From contig NZ_JACIIV010000003.1 in NCBI RefSeq assembly GCF_014205635.1, positions 124,001-188,000 on the forward strand: a stretch of DNA of 64,000 nucleotides, written 5' to 3'. This DNA comes from Polymorphobacter multimanifer. GTDB taxonomy: Bacteria > Pseudomonadota > Alphaproteobacteria > Sphingomonadales > Sphingomonadaceae. The position numbers were made by a program, and so were the translations under genes. Positions 1 to 9,537 of this stretch are shown here, in pieces (positions within the stretch are counted from its first letter, which is position 1; each line of letters begins with the position of its first letter). The notes below the pieces were generated by a model, which was not told the DNA's origin, did not search any database, and saw only the letters and a list, made by a program, of their open reading frames with translations.

Positions 1-1
1 A

Positions 2-478
2 ATCGAGGGTGGCCGGCGGCTTTTGCTGCCGTCGCAATCAAGGGCAAGGATCGACGCGCTGCACCGGGTGGTGCTGACCGGCCAGATCAACCAGCGGCTC
101 ACGCTGCTCGAGCAGCAGGACCGGGTCGATGACCCGGCGGGCTGGCGCGGGATGACCTTCGCAGGCTGGGATGACGCGAACTCGCCCGCTGTCGATGCGC
201 CGGTGGCGGTGGCCTCGTCGCTCGCCGGCGATACCGCCGAGATGGTTGCCAGCGTGACCGGGACGGTGCTTCGCACGATCAAGGCCAGCCACCAGCCGGT
301 CCGGCAACAGGCCGGCTTTCTGGCCACGCGATCGATCGCGACAGCCGCTGTGCCGGCAGACGCTGCGCTTGCGGCACCGGCGAACGAGCCGGCGGTGGAG
401 GCGTCTCCGGCACCGTCATCGGGTGACGGCATGCCGCTGATCGAGACCGAAACCCTGACAGCGACCTGGTCTGAATGA
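2..478 (+). CDS. C-terminal part of an unrecognised protein (5' end outside window)
   Basis: The reading frame is open from the first bases of the window to a TGA at 476-478, so about 158 residues are visible and the true start probably lies upstream. An internal TTG at 23 is possible but has no convincing ribosome site. The visible part begins with a short charged helix-like stretch (GQINQRLTLLEQQDRV) and continues into an Ala/Val/Pro-rich, low-complexity tail. I recognise no domain, signal or motif. It is followed after about 60 bases by the CHASE2 histidine kinase on the same strand, so the two may be cotranscribed. The protein may belong to the same signalling unit, but nothing in the sequence proves it. 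Confidence 0.5.
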   Translation: MEGGRRLLLPSQSRARIDALHRVVLTGQINQRLTLLEQQDRVDDPAGWRGMTFAGWDDANSPAVDAPVAVASSLAGDTAEMVASVTGTVLRTIKASHQPVRQQAGFLATRSIATAAVPADAALAAPANEPAVEASPAPSSGDGMPLIETETLTATWSE

Positions 479-539
479 ACTGCCTCGCCGTAGCCGAACA
501 GCGCCGTGGCTGGCAACGCGGCCACGCTCCGGGTCGCCG

Positions 540-2831
540 ATGATCACAAATCTGGGGCGTGGTGGACCGGGAGGCGATGGGCCAATGCATTTGCGAAGTC
601 CGCTTGCCCAGATCGGTCCACTGTTGCGCGAGTGGCTGCTTGTGCTGACGCTGATGAGCTTCGCGGTGCTGGCGTTCGACAACAGCCGCGCACTGACGAG
701 GCTCGACCAGGCCATCTACGATGCCACGCTGCAGATCATCTCGGTTCCATCGTCGCAGGATGTGCTGATCGTCGGCATCGATGATGCCAGCCTGGCCGAG
801 CTTGGGCCCTGGCCCTGGCCTGCATCGCGGCACGGCGCCGCGATCGATGCCCTGGCCAAGGCAGGGCCCCGCGCGATCGGCTATGAGGTGATGTTCGACG
901 GCAAGGTCGCCAGCGACGTGGTGTCGGCTGCCGTGCTGCGCGCACGGGCGGTGGGGGTTCCGGTTGCCATGCCGGTGCGTATTCGCGTGCCGGGCACCAA
1001 TGGCCGCGGCCATGATGCCGAGCTGCCGCCCGAAGGGGCGCTGGCCGGGCACAGCACGGTGCGCCAGGATATCGATGGAGTCGTGCGGCGGCTCGATCTG
1101 GCTCTGGATGGGGACCAGCGCTGGCCGCATATCTCCGCACTTGTCGCGGGCCCCATGGGCGATGCCGCGATTGCCGGGTTGCCGCCGCATGACGCCACCA
1201 ACGGCCGGCTCGAGCGGCGGGGCGAGCGGATGCTCGGCTTCCGCGGCCCGGCCGGCAGCTTCCAGGCGGTGCCGATCTCGGCCGTGCTTGCCGGCGAAGT
1301 GCCCGAGGAGTTCATCAAGGGCAGGGTCATCCTTGTCGGCGTGACGGCGGCAGGGCTCGGCGCGCAATTCTCGACGGCGGTGTCGGGACGCGGCGGGCCG
1401 ATGTCCGGCGTCGAGATCGACGCCACGCTGGCAGCGGACCTGATCGAGGGCCGGGTGATCCAGGCGACGGGCCCGGGCCGATCGCTGGCGCTGGCGCTGG
1501 TGCTGCTGTGGCTGGTGATGGTCGGCATGCTCATCCTGCGGCCGGGCGTGGCCGGGTTGTTCGGCTTCGGGCTGATGGTGCTGTTGCTGCTGCTCGCTGC
1601 CGCCGGGCTGGTGCTGACCGGGCGCTGGGCCGAGCCGGCCGCCGCGGCGGTGGCGCTGCTGGCGGCGCCACCGGTCTGGGCGTGGCGGCGGCTCGTGGTG
1701 GTGAACGACTGGATGACGCGCGAGCTCAACACGCTCGGCGATTTCGGGCTTCCGCATCGGCGGCGTTTCATTGCGTCCGACCCCGTGACGCGCACGACGG
1801 AAATGCTGGCGGCGACGATCGACCGGGTGGAAGAGCTGCGCCGGCTTGCCGATGCAGCCTTGCGCGGCCTGCCCGATGCCACCGTGCTGGTGAGCGAGGG
1901 CGGCGCCATCGTGGCTGCCAATGCAGCGGCCGAGGAGCTGTTCGGGCCGGAGCTGCACGGCGGCGCCGTTGATGCGGCCTTTGCCGACAATGACCTCCCG
2001 CCCTTCGGTGCCAGGGCGCTGGCCGATCCGGACAGCCCCTGGCGCGGCGAGTTCACGGCGAAGGACGGCACCGCGCGCGAGGTGCGCTTCACACCGTGGC
2101 GCGATGCGGACGGGGCGCCCCTGGGCTGGATCGTGCGCTTTGCCGACATTTCGGCCCTGCGGCGCGCCGAGGCAGCACGCGAGGAGGCGTTGCAGCTGCT
2201 GACCCATGACATGCGGGCGCCCCAGGCTTCGATCCTGGCGCTGGTGGACCGCACAACCGGGTTGCCGACCGAGACGGCCGAGCGGTTGCGGCAGCTGGCG
2301 CGGCGGACGATCAGCCTCGCCGATGGCTATCTGCAACTCGCGCGCGCCGACGCCGGTGGCTATGCCATGGGCGAGATCGACCTGGCGGCGATCGCGACCG
2401 AAGCCGTCGACGAGCTGTGGCCGCTGGCGACGGCGCGCGGCATCCGCATCGTCGGCGATGGGCTGGAGGCGGAATCCATGGCCTGGGGCAATCATGGCCT
2501 GCTGCTGCGCGCCGTGATCAACCTGCTCGGCAATGCGGTGAAGTTCGCGCCGGCCGACAGCGTGGTCGGCGTGCGGCTGCAGGCCGATGCGCAGGATTGG
2601 CGGCTCGATATCAGCGATGCAGGCCCCGGCGTTTCGGTGGAGATCCAGGCGCAGCTGTTCAATCGCTTCCGCACCGGTGGGGATGCTGGCGGGGTCGGGC
2701 TGGGGCTGGCGTTCGTGAAAGCGGTGGCCGATGGCCATGGCGGTTATGCGCTCTGTACCAGCGTGCCTGGCGAGGGCGCCACGTTCAGCCTCTATCTGCC
2801 GGGCACCGCCCGCTCGGCCGTGGCCGCCTGA
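540..2831 (+). CDS. CHASE2-domain sensor histidine kinase
   Basis: This is a membrane sensor kinase that would autophosphorylate and pass phosphate to a response regulator not seen nearby. The 763-residue protein has an N-terminal membrane anchor (about residues 33-50), then an extracytoplasmic CHASE2 sensor (about 60-290, with the typical VLIVGIDDASL start). Three closely spaced membrane helices follow (about 315-380), then a PAS domain (about 425-545). The kinase core shows the H-box THDMRAP with phospho-acceptor His556, the N-box around NLLGNAVKF (about 661-669), the G1 box DAGPG (about 693) and the G2 box GVGLGL (about 718). A second ATG at 585, preceded by GGAGG-like sequence, is a credible alternative start. 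It ends one base before the convergent galU. The ligand sensed by CHASE2 cannot be told. Confidence 0.9.
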   Translation: MITNLGRGGPGGDGPMHLRSPLAQIGPLLREWLLVLTLMSFAVLAFDNSRALTRLDQAIYDATLQIISVPSSQDVLIVGIDDASLAELGPWPWPASRHGAAIDALAKAGPRAIGYEVMFDGKVASDVVSAAVLRARAVGVPVAMPVRIRVPGTNGRGHDAELPPEGALAGHSTVRQDIDGVVRRLDLALDGDQRWPHISALVAGPMGDAAIAGLPPHDATNGRLERRGERMLGFRGPAGSFQAVPISAVLAGEVPEEFIKGRVILVGVTAAGLGAQFSTAVSGRGGPMSGVEIDATLAADLIEGRVIQATGPGRSLALALVLLWLVMVGMLILRPGVAGLFGFGLMVLLLLLAAAGLVLTGRWAEPAAAAVALLAAPPVWAWRRLVVVNDWMTRELNTLGDFGLPHRRRFIASDPVTRTTEMLAATIDRVEELRRLADAALRGLPDATVLVSEGGAIVAANAAAEELFGPELHGGAVDAAFADNDLPPFGARALADPDSPWRGEFTAKDGTAREVRFTPWRDADGAPLGWIVRFADISALRRAEAAREEALQLLTHDMRAPQASILALVDRTTGLPTETAERLRQLARRTISLADGYLQLARADAGGYAMGEIDLAAIATEAVDELWPLATARGIRIVGDGLEAESMAWGNHGLLLRAVINLLGNAVKFAPADSVVGVRLQADAQDWRLDISDAGPGVSVEIQAQLFNRFRTGGDAGGVGLGLAFVKAVADGHGGYALCTSVPGEGATFSLYLPGTARSAVAA

Positions 2832-2832
2832 G

Positions 2833-3705
2833 CTATAGCGACCGCGCGCGCAGCCAGTCTGCCACGACCGGGCCGATGTCGGGGCGGGCGAGTGCCAGAG
2901 CGATGTTGGCGGTGATGTGGCCGGCCTTGTCCCCGCAATCGAAACGCTCGCCGGTGAAGGTGAGCGCGTGGAAGGGCTGCTTGCCGATCAGCCGCGCCAT
3001 GGCATCGGTGAGCTGGATCTCGCCGCCGGCGCCCGACTGCGCGTCTGCCAGCAGTCCGATGACCTCGGGCTGCAGGATGTAGCGGCCGATGGCGGCAAGG
3101 CGCGACGGCGCGGTGCCCTGCGCCGGCTTCTCCACCAGCGCCCTGACTTCGGTTATCAGCCCGTCGGTGGTGCCAGGGCTGACGATGCCATAGCGGTGCG
3201 TATGCTCGGCGGGCACTTCGAGGACGGAAATCAGGTTGCCGCCGAGCCTTGCATGGGCATCGACCATTTCGGCCAGTGCTGGATTGGCAGGGTTCCAGAG
3301 CAGCTCGTCGGGCAGCAGCACCGCGAAGGGCTCGTTGCCAATGACATGGCGGGCGCACCACACGGCATGGCCCAGCCCCAGTGCCTGCGGCTGGCGCACC
3401 GAGAGGATACGGCCCGGATCGAGCACCATGTCGCTGGCCGCGGCCAGTTCGGCGGTCTTGCCCTTGGCGCGCAACGTCTCGACCAGCTCGTAGGCGATGT
3501 CGAAATGATCTTCCATGGCGCCCTTGCCCTGGGCGGTGACGAACACCAGCCGCTCGACTCCGGCGGCGAGCGCCTCTTCGACGGCATATTGCAGCAGCGG
3601 CTTGTCGACGACGGGCAGCATCTCCTTGGGCACGGCCTTGGTGGCGGGCAGGAAGCGGGTGCCCTTGCCGGCGATGGGGAAGACTGCAGTGCGCACGCTC
3701 GTCAT
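2833..3705 (-). CDS. galU: UTP--glucose-1-phosphate uridylyltransferase
   Basis: GalU makes UDP-glucose from UTP and glucose-1-phosphate in the cytoplasm. This is the precursor for the EPS, for UDP-galactose (through GalE at 26276) and for the cyclic beta-glucan synthase at 17337. The 290-residue protein starts at the ATG giving MTSVRTAVFPIAGKGTRFLP, which carries the nucleotide-binding glycine-rich loop. KAVPKEMLPVVDKP follows, and GGEIQLTDAM lies near residue 220. Length and motifs fit bacterial GalU. An in-frame ATG 48 bases upstream would overlap the end of lysA and is less likely. It is the last gene of the leftward argH-lptM-lysA-galU run, 25 bases after lysA, an uncommon link of amino-acid and UDP-sugar synthesis. 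Confidence 0.93.
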   Translation of the reverse strand: MTSVRTAVFPIAGKGTRFLPATKAVPKEMLPVVDKPLLQYAVEEALAAGVERLVFVTAQGKGAMEDHFDIAYELVETLRAKGKTAELAAASDMVLDPGRILSVRQPQALGLGHAVWCARHVIGNEPFAVLLPDELLWNPANPALAEMVDAHARLGGNLISVLEVPAEHTHRYGIVSPGTTDGLITEVRALVEKPAQGTAPSRLAAIGRYILQPEVIGLLADAQSGAGGEIQLTDAMARLIGKQPFHALTFTGERFDCGDKAGHITANIALALARPDIGPVVADWLRARSL

Positions 3706-3730
3706 CGAAAAACTCCTCATAGCCCCAGTT

Positions 3731-4996
3731 CTACAACCACGGTGCCCTTGCATCGAGCGCGAGCATCGCCTCGGGCTGGTTGCGCTGGCTCACGATTGCC
3801 CACTTGCCCCCCGAAACCATCACTTCGGGCACCAGCGGCCGCGAATTGTAGGTGCTTGCCATGGTGGCGCCATAGGCACCAGCGGTCATGAAGGCGATAC
3901 GTTCCCCTGCCCCGACCGTTTCGATGTCCCGGTCCTCGGCAAAGGTGTCCCCGGTCTCGCAGATCGGTCCGACCACTGTGGCGGTGCAACGGTCTTCGCG
4001 GGGGCGCAGCGCCCGGATATCGTGCCAGGCATTGTAGAGCGAAGGCCGCAGCAGGTCGTTCATTGCGGCATCGACGACGACGAAATGCCTCGATGCCCCT
4101 TCCTTGGTGAGGATGACGGTGGAGACGAGCACGCCGGCATTGCCGACGATCATGCGGCCAGGCTCGAACATCAGACGCCAGCGCCAGCCGGCGGTGGCGC
4201 GCGCCACCATCGCGGCATAGTGCGCCGGGCTCGGCGGGGCGGGCTGATCGGCACGGTAGGGAACGCCGAGGCCGCCGCCGCAATCGATCCGCCTGATGGC
4301 ATGGCCCGCCGCTTCGAGATCGGTGGCGAGCGCGCCCAGCTTGCGGATCGTGTCTTCCACCGGGCCGAGATCGGTCAACTGGCTGCCGATATGCGCGGCG
4401 AGACCGACCGGGCGAAGGTGGGACTGGCTGGCGGCAAGGGCAAAGGCTTGCGGTACCCGGTCCCAGGGGATGCCGAACTTGGCATCGGCACCGCCGGTGC
4501 TGATCTTGCCGTGCGTTCGGGGATCGACCGCCGGGTTGATGCGGATGGCGACCTCGACGGTCTTGCCCAGCGTCTCCGCGACGGCGCCGAGCATCAGGAT
4601 CTCGGCCTCGGACTCGATGTTGAACTGCAGGATGCCGGCTTCCACCCCGGCGCGCAGCTCAGGCAACTGCTTGCCGACGCCCGAGAAGACGATCCGCTCG
4701 GGCGGCACGCCGGCGGCAAGGGCGCGCGCCAGCTCGCCGCCCGACACGACATCGGCCCCTGCCCCCAGCCGCGCCAGCGTCGCGAGGACGGACAGGTTGG
4801 GATTGGCCTTGACGGCGAAGGCCACAAGCGGATTGCCATCGGTGAGCCCCGACACGGCGGCGGCAAACACATTGTAATGCCGTTCGATCGTCGCCGTGCT
4901 GTACACATAGACTGGCGTGCCGACTTCGTTGGCGAGCAGCTCGAGGCTGACATCCTCGGCGTGCATCACGCCGTCCCTGATGGTGAAATGGTCCAT
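3731..4996 (-). CDS. lysA: Diaminopimelate decarboxylase
   Basis: LysA decarboxylates meso-diaminopimelate to L-lysine, the last lysine step, using pyridoxal phosphate. The 421-residue protein begins MDHFTIRDGVMHAEDVSLE. It has the PLP-lysine motif AFAVKANPN near residue 60, the HIGSQL and GGGLGVPY motifs of the fold III barrel, EPGRMIVGNAG, and the C-terminal CETGDTFAEDR, which contributes the active-site cysteine of the partner subunit. The length is standard. The start at 4996 was chosen because the upstream 50 in-frame residues run into the lptM gene and look non-coding. It lies 19 bases after lptM, in the conserved argH-lptM-lysA order. Confidence 0.95.
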   Translation of the reverse strand: MDHFTIRDGVMHAEDVSLELLANEVGTPVYVYSTATIERHYNVFAAAVSGLTDGNPLVAFAVKANPNLSVLATLARLGAGADVVSGGELARALAAGVPPERIVFSGVGKQLPELRAGVEAGILQFNIESEAEILMLGAVAETLGKTVEVAIRINPAVDPRTHGKISTGGADAKFGIPWDRVPQAFALAASQSHLRPVGLAAHIGSQLTDLGPVEDTIRKLGALATDLEAAGHAIRRIDCGGGLGVPYRADQPAPPSPAHYAAMVARATAGWRWRLMFEPGRMIVGNAGVLVSTVILTKEGASRHFVVVDAAMNDLLRPSLYNAWHDIRALRPREDRCTATVVGPICETGDTFAEDRDIETVGAGERIAFMTAGAYGATMASTYNSRPLVPEVMVSGGKWAIVSQRNQPEAMLALDARAPWL

Positions 4997-5015
4997 GATC
5001 GTCTCGGCGGTCGTG

Positions 5016-5255
5016 TCAGCGGGGGGGCGGCAGGTTGAAGCGATCGTCGGGGCGGTCCTGCGACTGCAGCAGCGGATCATCGACGCGGCCGGGGATGGCC
5101 TGGGGCGGCAGCTTGAGCATTTCGTCGGGGGTGAGCGCGCGAATGGCATCGGCGGGTTTTTGCGGCGGCGTGGCGGGCGGCACGGGGCGCAGCGCCCCCT
5201 GCTTGCCGCAAGCGGCCAGCGCCAGCAGCGCCACCAGCAGCAGCGGCCGCATCAC
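5016..5255 (-). CDS. lptM: Small LptM-like outer-membrane lipoprotein
   Basis: This 79-residue protein has a lipoprotein signal ([16 protein letters not shown], lipobox LAAC) followed by [11 protein letters not shown]. This is the short Gly-Pro-rich motif of the LptM (formerly YifL) family, which assists maturation of the LptD LPS translocon at the outer membrane. The rest is Pro-rich and probably disordered. Its ATG overlaps the argH stop by four bases (ATGA), so the two are probably translationally coupled, and lysA follows 19 bases later. This neighbourhood is typical for the family. The symbol rests on motif and context, as the protein is too short for a firm call by eye. Confidence 0.75.
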   Translation of the reverse strand: MMRPLLLVALLALAACGKQGALRPVPPATPPQKPADAIRALTPDEMLKLPPQAIPGRVDDPLLQSQDRPDDRFNLPPPR

Positions 5256-6640
5256 AGCCGCACCCGCGCCGCAGCGATGGCGGCGCGCACATTGGCAGGA
5301 GCGGTGCCGCCGAAGCTGGTGCGACTGGCGACCGACGCCTCGACGCTGAGTACATTGCGCACCGCCGGGGTGATCCGGGGGTCGATCGCGGCGAGATCGG
5401 CATCCGAAAGCCCGTCGAGATCGGTGCCGGCAGCCTCGGCGGCGCGAACGGCGCGGCCGGTGATGTCATGCGCCTCGCGGAACGGCACGCCGGCCTCGCG
5501 CACTAGCCAGTCGGCGAGGTCGGTGGCGGTGCTGAAGCCGGCAGCCGCGGCGGCGCGCATCCGGGCGGTGTTGAAGCCGATCGTCGCCACCATGCCGGTC
5601 ATCGCCGTCAGGCACAGCCCGAGCGTGTCGTGCGCCTCGAAGACCGGCGGCTTGTCGTCCTGCATGTCCTTCGAATAGGCGAGCGGCAGGCCCTTCATGA
5701 TCACCGCCAGCCGCTGGAAATTGCCGAGCAGCAACCCGGACTTGGCGCGCACCAGCTCGGCGGCATCGGGGTTGCGTTTTTGCGGCATGATCGAGCTGCC
5801 CGTCGACCAGGCATCGGGCAGCGTGATGAAGCCATAGGGCTGGCTTGCCCAGATGATCAGCTCTTCGGCGAGCCGCGACAGGTGCAGCCCTGCCATTGCT
5901 GCGGCCGACAGGTAATCGAGTGCAAAATCGCGGTCCGACACCGAATCGAGGCTGTTGGCGGTGGGCCGCGCGAAGCCGAGTGCAGCCGCGGTGGCATCGC
6001 GATCGACCGGGAAGCCGGTGCCGGCAAGCGCTGCGCTGCCGAGCGGGCACTCGTTCATCCGGGCCGCGGCATCGGCGAAGCGCGAGCGATCGCGCAGCGC
6101 CATCTCGACATAGGCCATCAGGTGATGCCCGAGGGTGACGGGCTGGGCGATCTGCAGATGGGTGAAGCCGGGGAGGATGGTGTCGGCATGCTGCTCGGCG
6201 CGCGCCAGCAGCGCTTCGATGAAGGCCAGCAGCGCTGCATCGACCTCGGTGCAGGCGGATCGCACCCAGAGCCGGAAATCGGTCGCCACCTGGTCGTTGC
6301 GCGACCGCGCGGTGTGCAGGCGGCCGGCACCGGGGCCGATCAGCGCCCGCAACCGAGTCTCGACGGTCATGTGGATATCTTCGAGGGCGATATCCTCGGG
6401 CACGCCATCGGCGGCATATTCGGCCTCGATCTGCGCCAGGCCGCCGAGAATGGCGTCGACATCAGCGATGGGGATGATGCCCTGCGCGCCGAGCATCGTC
6501 GCATGCGCACGGCTGCCGGCAAGGTCCTGTTGCCACAGCCGCTTGTCGGTGCCGATCGAGGCGTTTATCTCCGCCATCACGGCTGCGGGTCCAGCGCCGA
6601 AACGGCCGCCCCACAGCGGATTGGAAGAGGGTTCCGACAT
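5252..6640 (-). CDS. argH: Argininosuccinate lyase
   Basis: ArgH splits argininosuccinate into arginine and fumarate, the last step of arginine synthesis. The 462-residue protein begins [14 protein letters not shown]. It carries the [10 protein letters not shown] substrate motif near residue 110, [16 protein letters not shown] near 150-165, and the fumarase-superfamily signature around [11 protein letters not shown] near residue 280. Length and motifs are those of a normal enzyme. The start codon overlaps the start of the divergent tlpA-like gene within the bases CATG at 6638-6641. A GGAG lies 13 bases upstream, which is a long spacing. Upstream in-frame sequence lies antisense to the thioredoxin gene and is not coding. 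It heads the operon with lptM, lysA and galU. Confidence 0.95.
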   Translation of the reverse strand: MSEPSSNPLWGGRFGAGPAAVMAEINASIGTDKRLWQQDLAGSRAHATMLGAQGIIPIADVDAILGGLAQIEAEYAADGVPEDIALEDIHMTVETRLRALIGPGAGRLHTARSRNDQVATDFRLWVRSACTEVDAALLAFIEALLARAEQHADTILPGFTHLQIAQPVTLGHHLMAYVEMALRDRSRFADAAARMNECPLGSAALAGTGFPVDRDATAAALGFARPTANSLDSVSDRDFALDYLSAAAMAGLHLSRLAEELIIWASQPYGFITLPDAWSTGSSIMPQKRNPDAAELVRAKSGLLLGNFQRLAVIMKGLPLAYSKDMQDDKPPVFEAHDTLGLCLTAMTGMVATIGFNTARMRAAAAAGFSTATDLADWLVREAGVPFREAHDITGRAVRAAEAAGTDLDGLSDADLAAIDPRITPAVRNVLSVEASVASRTSFGGTAPANVRAAIAAARVRL

Positions 6641-7229
6641 GACGGCGAAAAGGCTCCTGATGGTGGCGGCACTCGTGCTTTCGACAAGCGCCTGTGGTGA
6701 TGGCGGCGATAAGGGAAAGACCGGGGCACCGCAAGCGAACCCGGAAACGGCTGCGGCGCCAAAGGCCGCAGGCGACCTCATGCTCAACGCGATCGACCGG
6801 CGCGCCGCCGGCACCGCCGCACCCGATGTGCGGCTCGAGCTGCCGGGCGAGGGCGAGACGAGCCTCGCCAAGGTGATCGCCGGCGCCGGCGGCAAGCGGG
6901 TGCTGGTGAACCTCTGGGCCACCTGGTGCCCGCCCTGCCTTGCGGAAATGCCCGAGCTCGACGCGCTGGCCGGGGACAAGGCAGACACGCTGCTGGTGGT
7001 GCCGGTAAGCCAGGACATGGAAGGCTGGCAGGCGGTGAACGGCTTCTTTGCTCCCGGAAAGTTCAAGGTGCTGACGCCGGTGCTCGACCAGCCGGGGTCA
7101 CTCGGCGAGGCGCTCAAGGTGAAGGGGCTGCCGATGAGCGTGCTCTACGGCGCCGATGGCAAGGAGATCTGGCGGGTGGCCGGCACGCCCGATTGGGCGA
7201 GTGCCGCGATCCGGGCCGAGGTGGGCTGA
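6639..7229 (+). CDS. TlpA-like periplasmic thioredoxin (disulfide reductase family)
   Basis: The 196-residue protein starts at ATG 6639 with an AGAGGG ribosome site seven bases upstream. It has an N-terminal export signal ([19 protein letters not shown]), possibly a lipoprotein signal, although the lipobox (TSAC) is weak. After an Ala-rich linker comes a thioredoxin fold with the active site [15 protein letters not shown] near residues 90-105 and a late cis-Pro region ([10 protein letters not shown]). Such proteins reduce periplasmic disulfides, for example in cytochrome c maturation or for specific client proteins. The target here is unknown, and no ccm genes are present. Its start codon overlaps that of argH on the other strand, and it converges with the flippase gene at 7233. 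Confidence 0.85.
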   Translation: MTAKRLLMVAALVLSTSACGDGGDKGKTGAPQANPETAAAPKAAGDLMLNAIDRRAAGTAAPDVRLELPGEGETSLAKVIAGAGGKRVLVNLWATWCPPCLAEMPELDALAGDKADTLLVVPVSQDMEGWQAVNGFFAPGKFKVLTPVLDQPGSLGEALKVKGLPMSVLYGADGKEIWRVAGTPDWASAAIRAEVG

Positions 7230-7232
7230 GTT

Positions 7233-8522
7233 TCAGCCGGCCGGCGGCGGGCTGCGGGGAATGTAGCGCCGCGCGCCGATATAATTCGCGATGTTGCGCA
7301 CAGTGGCGGTGGTGGCATGGGCAATCGCCGCGCCGGTGAGCCCGAGGATCGGCACGAGGATCAGCGCCAGCGCAACCAGCAGGACCACGCCGAAAACGGT
7401 GGTAAGGAACAGCACGCGCTCATGCCCGGCCATGCTGAGCAGCCCGCCGACCGGGCCGGTGATCGCCTTGCTCGCCTGGCCGAGCGAAAGGATGGCGAGC
7501 GCCGGGGCGGCAACGACAAAGGCCGGGCCGAAGGCGACCGACAGCAGCTGCTCGGGGAATATGACGCAGATCAGCATCAACGGACCGAAGGCGAGCGCCA
7601 TGGCGAGCGAGGCGCGGCGGTGGCGCGACCAGACCAGATCGGGCCGGCCGGCGCGAATGTCTCCGGCCACCTTGGCGGCCAGATAGGTCTCGCCGGTCGT
7701 CAGCACCAGCGTGAGCGCCAGCACGATCTGCATGGCCACGCGCATGGCGCCCATGTCGGCAGCGCTCGCAGCACCGGCGATGAGCGCCAGCAACAACCAG
7801 TCCGAGAACATCTGCATCCCCTGGGTGGCCATCATCGGCAGCCCGGCCGCGGTCAGTGCCTTGCCATCGGCGGGCGACGCGGATTCCCATTTCCGGGCGA
7901 CGCTGCGGATCATCAGCCAGATCAAGGCCACCGCGACCAGCTGGCAGCCGAAGAAGAACAGCACGGCGGCGCGCGCATCGATCTCGACGCCGCGCCACGC
8001 CAGTGCGGCCACCAGCCCTGCGAACAACAGGCTGTTGAAGCCTTCGAAAAACTGGCCGGCGACGGGCTTGCCGATGCCGCGCAGCACGCCAAGGCCGAGC
8101 TTGTGGAGGGCCGCCGAACCGATGCCGAGCCCGGCCGCGATCAGCGCATTCGAATCGACCGCCAGTCGCATGGCGATGGGTGTTGTCGCGGCAAGCACGG
8201 TCCAGCCCACCGAAAGGCCGAGGCCCGCCACAAGCATCCGGCGTTGCACATAGGAGAGAATGCCGGCGGCCGATACGCTGTCCTTCTGGCGGAGAGCACC
8301 GGCGATTTCGCGCAGGGCGACAAAATCGAGCCCGCGCATCGCGACAAGGCCGATGAGCGTTGCGGTGACCACCGCGAAGCCATAGTCGCCCACCACCGCG
8401 GGGCCGGCGTGCCGCGCCAGAAGGGCCGTGGCCACAAAGGCCGCAACTGCGTTGATGCCCTTGAAGGCATAGGCCGGCACCGCCGGCGAAGCGAGGCGCT
8501 TGAGAATGTTGGAGGCGGACAT
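7233..8522 (-). CDS. Oligosaccharide flippase family protein (Wzx/MATE-like)
   Basis: The 429-residue integral membrane protein has about 12 hydrophobic segments spread along its length, a long basic N-terminus leading into the first helix (AYAFKGINAVAAFVATALLARHAG) and the family-typical LVAMRGLDFVALREIAGAL stretch. These proteins flip lipid-linked glycans across the inner membrane. It stands alone, 22 kb from the EPS flippase at 30572 and not closely similar to it by eye, so it may serve a different glycan. The start was placed at the ATG giving MSASNILKRLASP. The upstream in-frame extension has no coding character. It converges with the thioredoxin gene, with only three bases between the stops. 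Confidence 0.8.
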   Translation of the reverse strand: MSASNILKRLASPAVPAYAFKGINAVAAFVATALLARHAGPAVVGDYGFAVVTATLIGLVAMRGLDFVALREIAGALRQKDSVSAAGILSYVQRRMLVAGLGLSVGWTVLAATTPIAMRLAVDSNALIAAGLGIGSAALHKLGLGVLRGIGKPVAGQFFEGFNSLLFAGLVAALAWRGVEIDARAAVLFFFGCQLVAVALIWLMIRSVARKWESASPADGKALTAAGLPMMATQGMQMFSDWLLLALIAGAASAADMGAMRVAMQIVLALTLVLTTGETYLAAKVAGDIRAGRPDLVWSRHRRASLAMALAFGPLMLICVIFPEQLLSVAFGPAFVVAAPALAILSLGQASKAITGPVGGLLSMAGHERVLFLTTVFGVVLLVALALILVPILGLTGAAIAHATTATVRNIANYIGARRYIPRSPPPAG

Positions 8523-8625
8523 CGGCGCCTGCCTAGAGGCTTTGCCTGACCAAGGGAACCGCCCACACAGTGCCTGCGTTCGGCGGTCCTGACCGGCGCT
8601 GCGTGTCGACCGACCGGACCGGCGG

Positions 8626-9189
8626 CTAAAGTCCGCGGCGGCGGATCGCGTCCAGTGCCTCGAGCCGGGCGCGCAAGGCCGATGCGCGTGCCGCCAGGGC
8701 TTCGCCACCCTGCGCCTGGGCAAACACCGGCTCCAGCGAGGCAAGCGCTGAATCCTGCACCCCGAGCGGCTGAAAAAGGACTTCGAAGCGGCTTGCCTGC
8801 GCCTCGCTTTCGATCGCCTTCGCTTCGGCGCCAGCCGCGGCGATGGCGCGGCGGGCGTCGCGCTGGAGAACCGGCCATTCGGCCTCCACCCTGGCGATCT
8901 CGCTTTCGATTTCGGTGAGGCGCGCAGCGGCGTCGGCCGGAAGCGGCTGCTCGACAATCGCCGGCAGCCCGGCAAGTGCGGGCAGTTGTGGCGGCGCTGC
9001 CGGCGCATCGGGGCTGCATCCGACACAACGGCCGAGCGGCACCCGCGGCACCAGTGGCGACACTTCGTCGGCGCGGGGTGCAAGCGAGGGCCACCCCGGC
9101 CGCCTGTCGCGCGGTTCCGCCGCATCGTCGCTGGCGCAGGCAGCGAGCAGCAGGGCGGAAAGGGACAGGAAACGCATCGACATTGCCAT
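8626..9189 (-). CDS. Hypothetical coiled-coil lipoprotein
   Basis: No family was recognised. The 187-residue protein begins MAMSMRFLSLSALLLAAC, a clear lipoprotein signal with lipobox LAAC. The ATG at 9189 was preferred because AGGA lies eight bases upstream; ATGs at 9183 and 9177 are also possible. The mature part has a Pro-rich segment with a CVGC pair (about residues 55-58), then from about residue 90 an Ala/Glu/Arg-rich region with heptad-like spacing that predicts a long helical coiled coil. It is probably attached to a membrane in the periplasm. It faces away from the tRNA-Arg gene and lies upstream of the leftward flippase gene. Confidence 0.65.
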   Translation of the reverse strand: MAMSMRFLSLSALLLAACASDDAAEPRDRRPGWPSLAPRADEVSPLVPRVPLGRCVGCSPDAPAAPPQLPALAGLPAIVEQPLPADAAARLTEIESEIARVEAEWPVLQRDARRAIAAAGAEAKAIESEAQASRFEVLFQPLGVQDSALASLEPVFAQAQGGEALAARASALRARLEALDAIRRRGL

Positions 9190-9252
9190 CGCTGCTATCC
9201 TGCATGGCAGCGGTTGCCAAGCCCGCGCGGCTCGCCTATAGGCGCTCCCCAC

Positions 9253-9329
9253 GCACCCGTAGCTCAGCTGGATAGAGCATCAGACTACGAATCTGAGGGT
9301 CGGACGTTCGAATCGTTCCGGGTGCACCA
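9253..9329 (+). tRNA. tRNA-Arg (anticodon ACG)
   Basis: A 77-base cloverleaf can be drawn. The acceptor arms GCACCCG (9253-9259) and CGGGTGC (9319-9325) pair perfectly, and a D-arm with AGCTCAGCTGGATAGAG follows. The anticodon stem CAGAC/ATCTG holds the loop CTACGAA with anticodon ACG at 9287-9289, and a T-arm contains GTTCGAATC. The CCA end is encoded (9327-9329). The A at the first anticodon position would be converted to inosine to read CGN arginine codons. A short T-rich run directly after the gene may help termination. Confidence 0.97.
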
Positions 9330-9537
9330 TTTTCCAGAATTCAGCATTTCAGGCTGGCGTGCTCGGGGCGGAGTTCGCCTCGCAGCCCTTTGTGCGCGCC
9401 TGAGGGAAACACATGCATGCAGCCAGGGCGATGAGGCCGTGGGGGCCCATGGATTTGCCGCGCGTGTCGCTCGTTGTCACGAAGTACAGGCATCGCAGTG
9501 AACTGTGGCCTTCAGCTGATAACGTCTTTCACGGCGC

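Noticed and set aside
279-2738. 819-codon minus-strand frame
   Set aside because: Antisense shadow of the CHASE2 histidine kinase; low-complexity Arg/His/Gln product without motifs.
3515-5038. 507-codon plus-strand frame
   Set aside because: Antisense shadow of lysA and galU.
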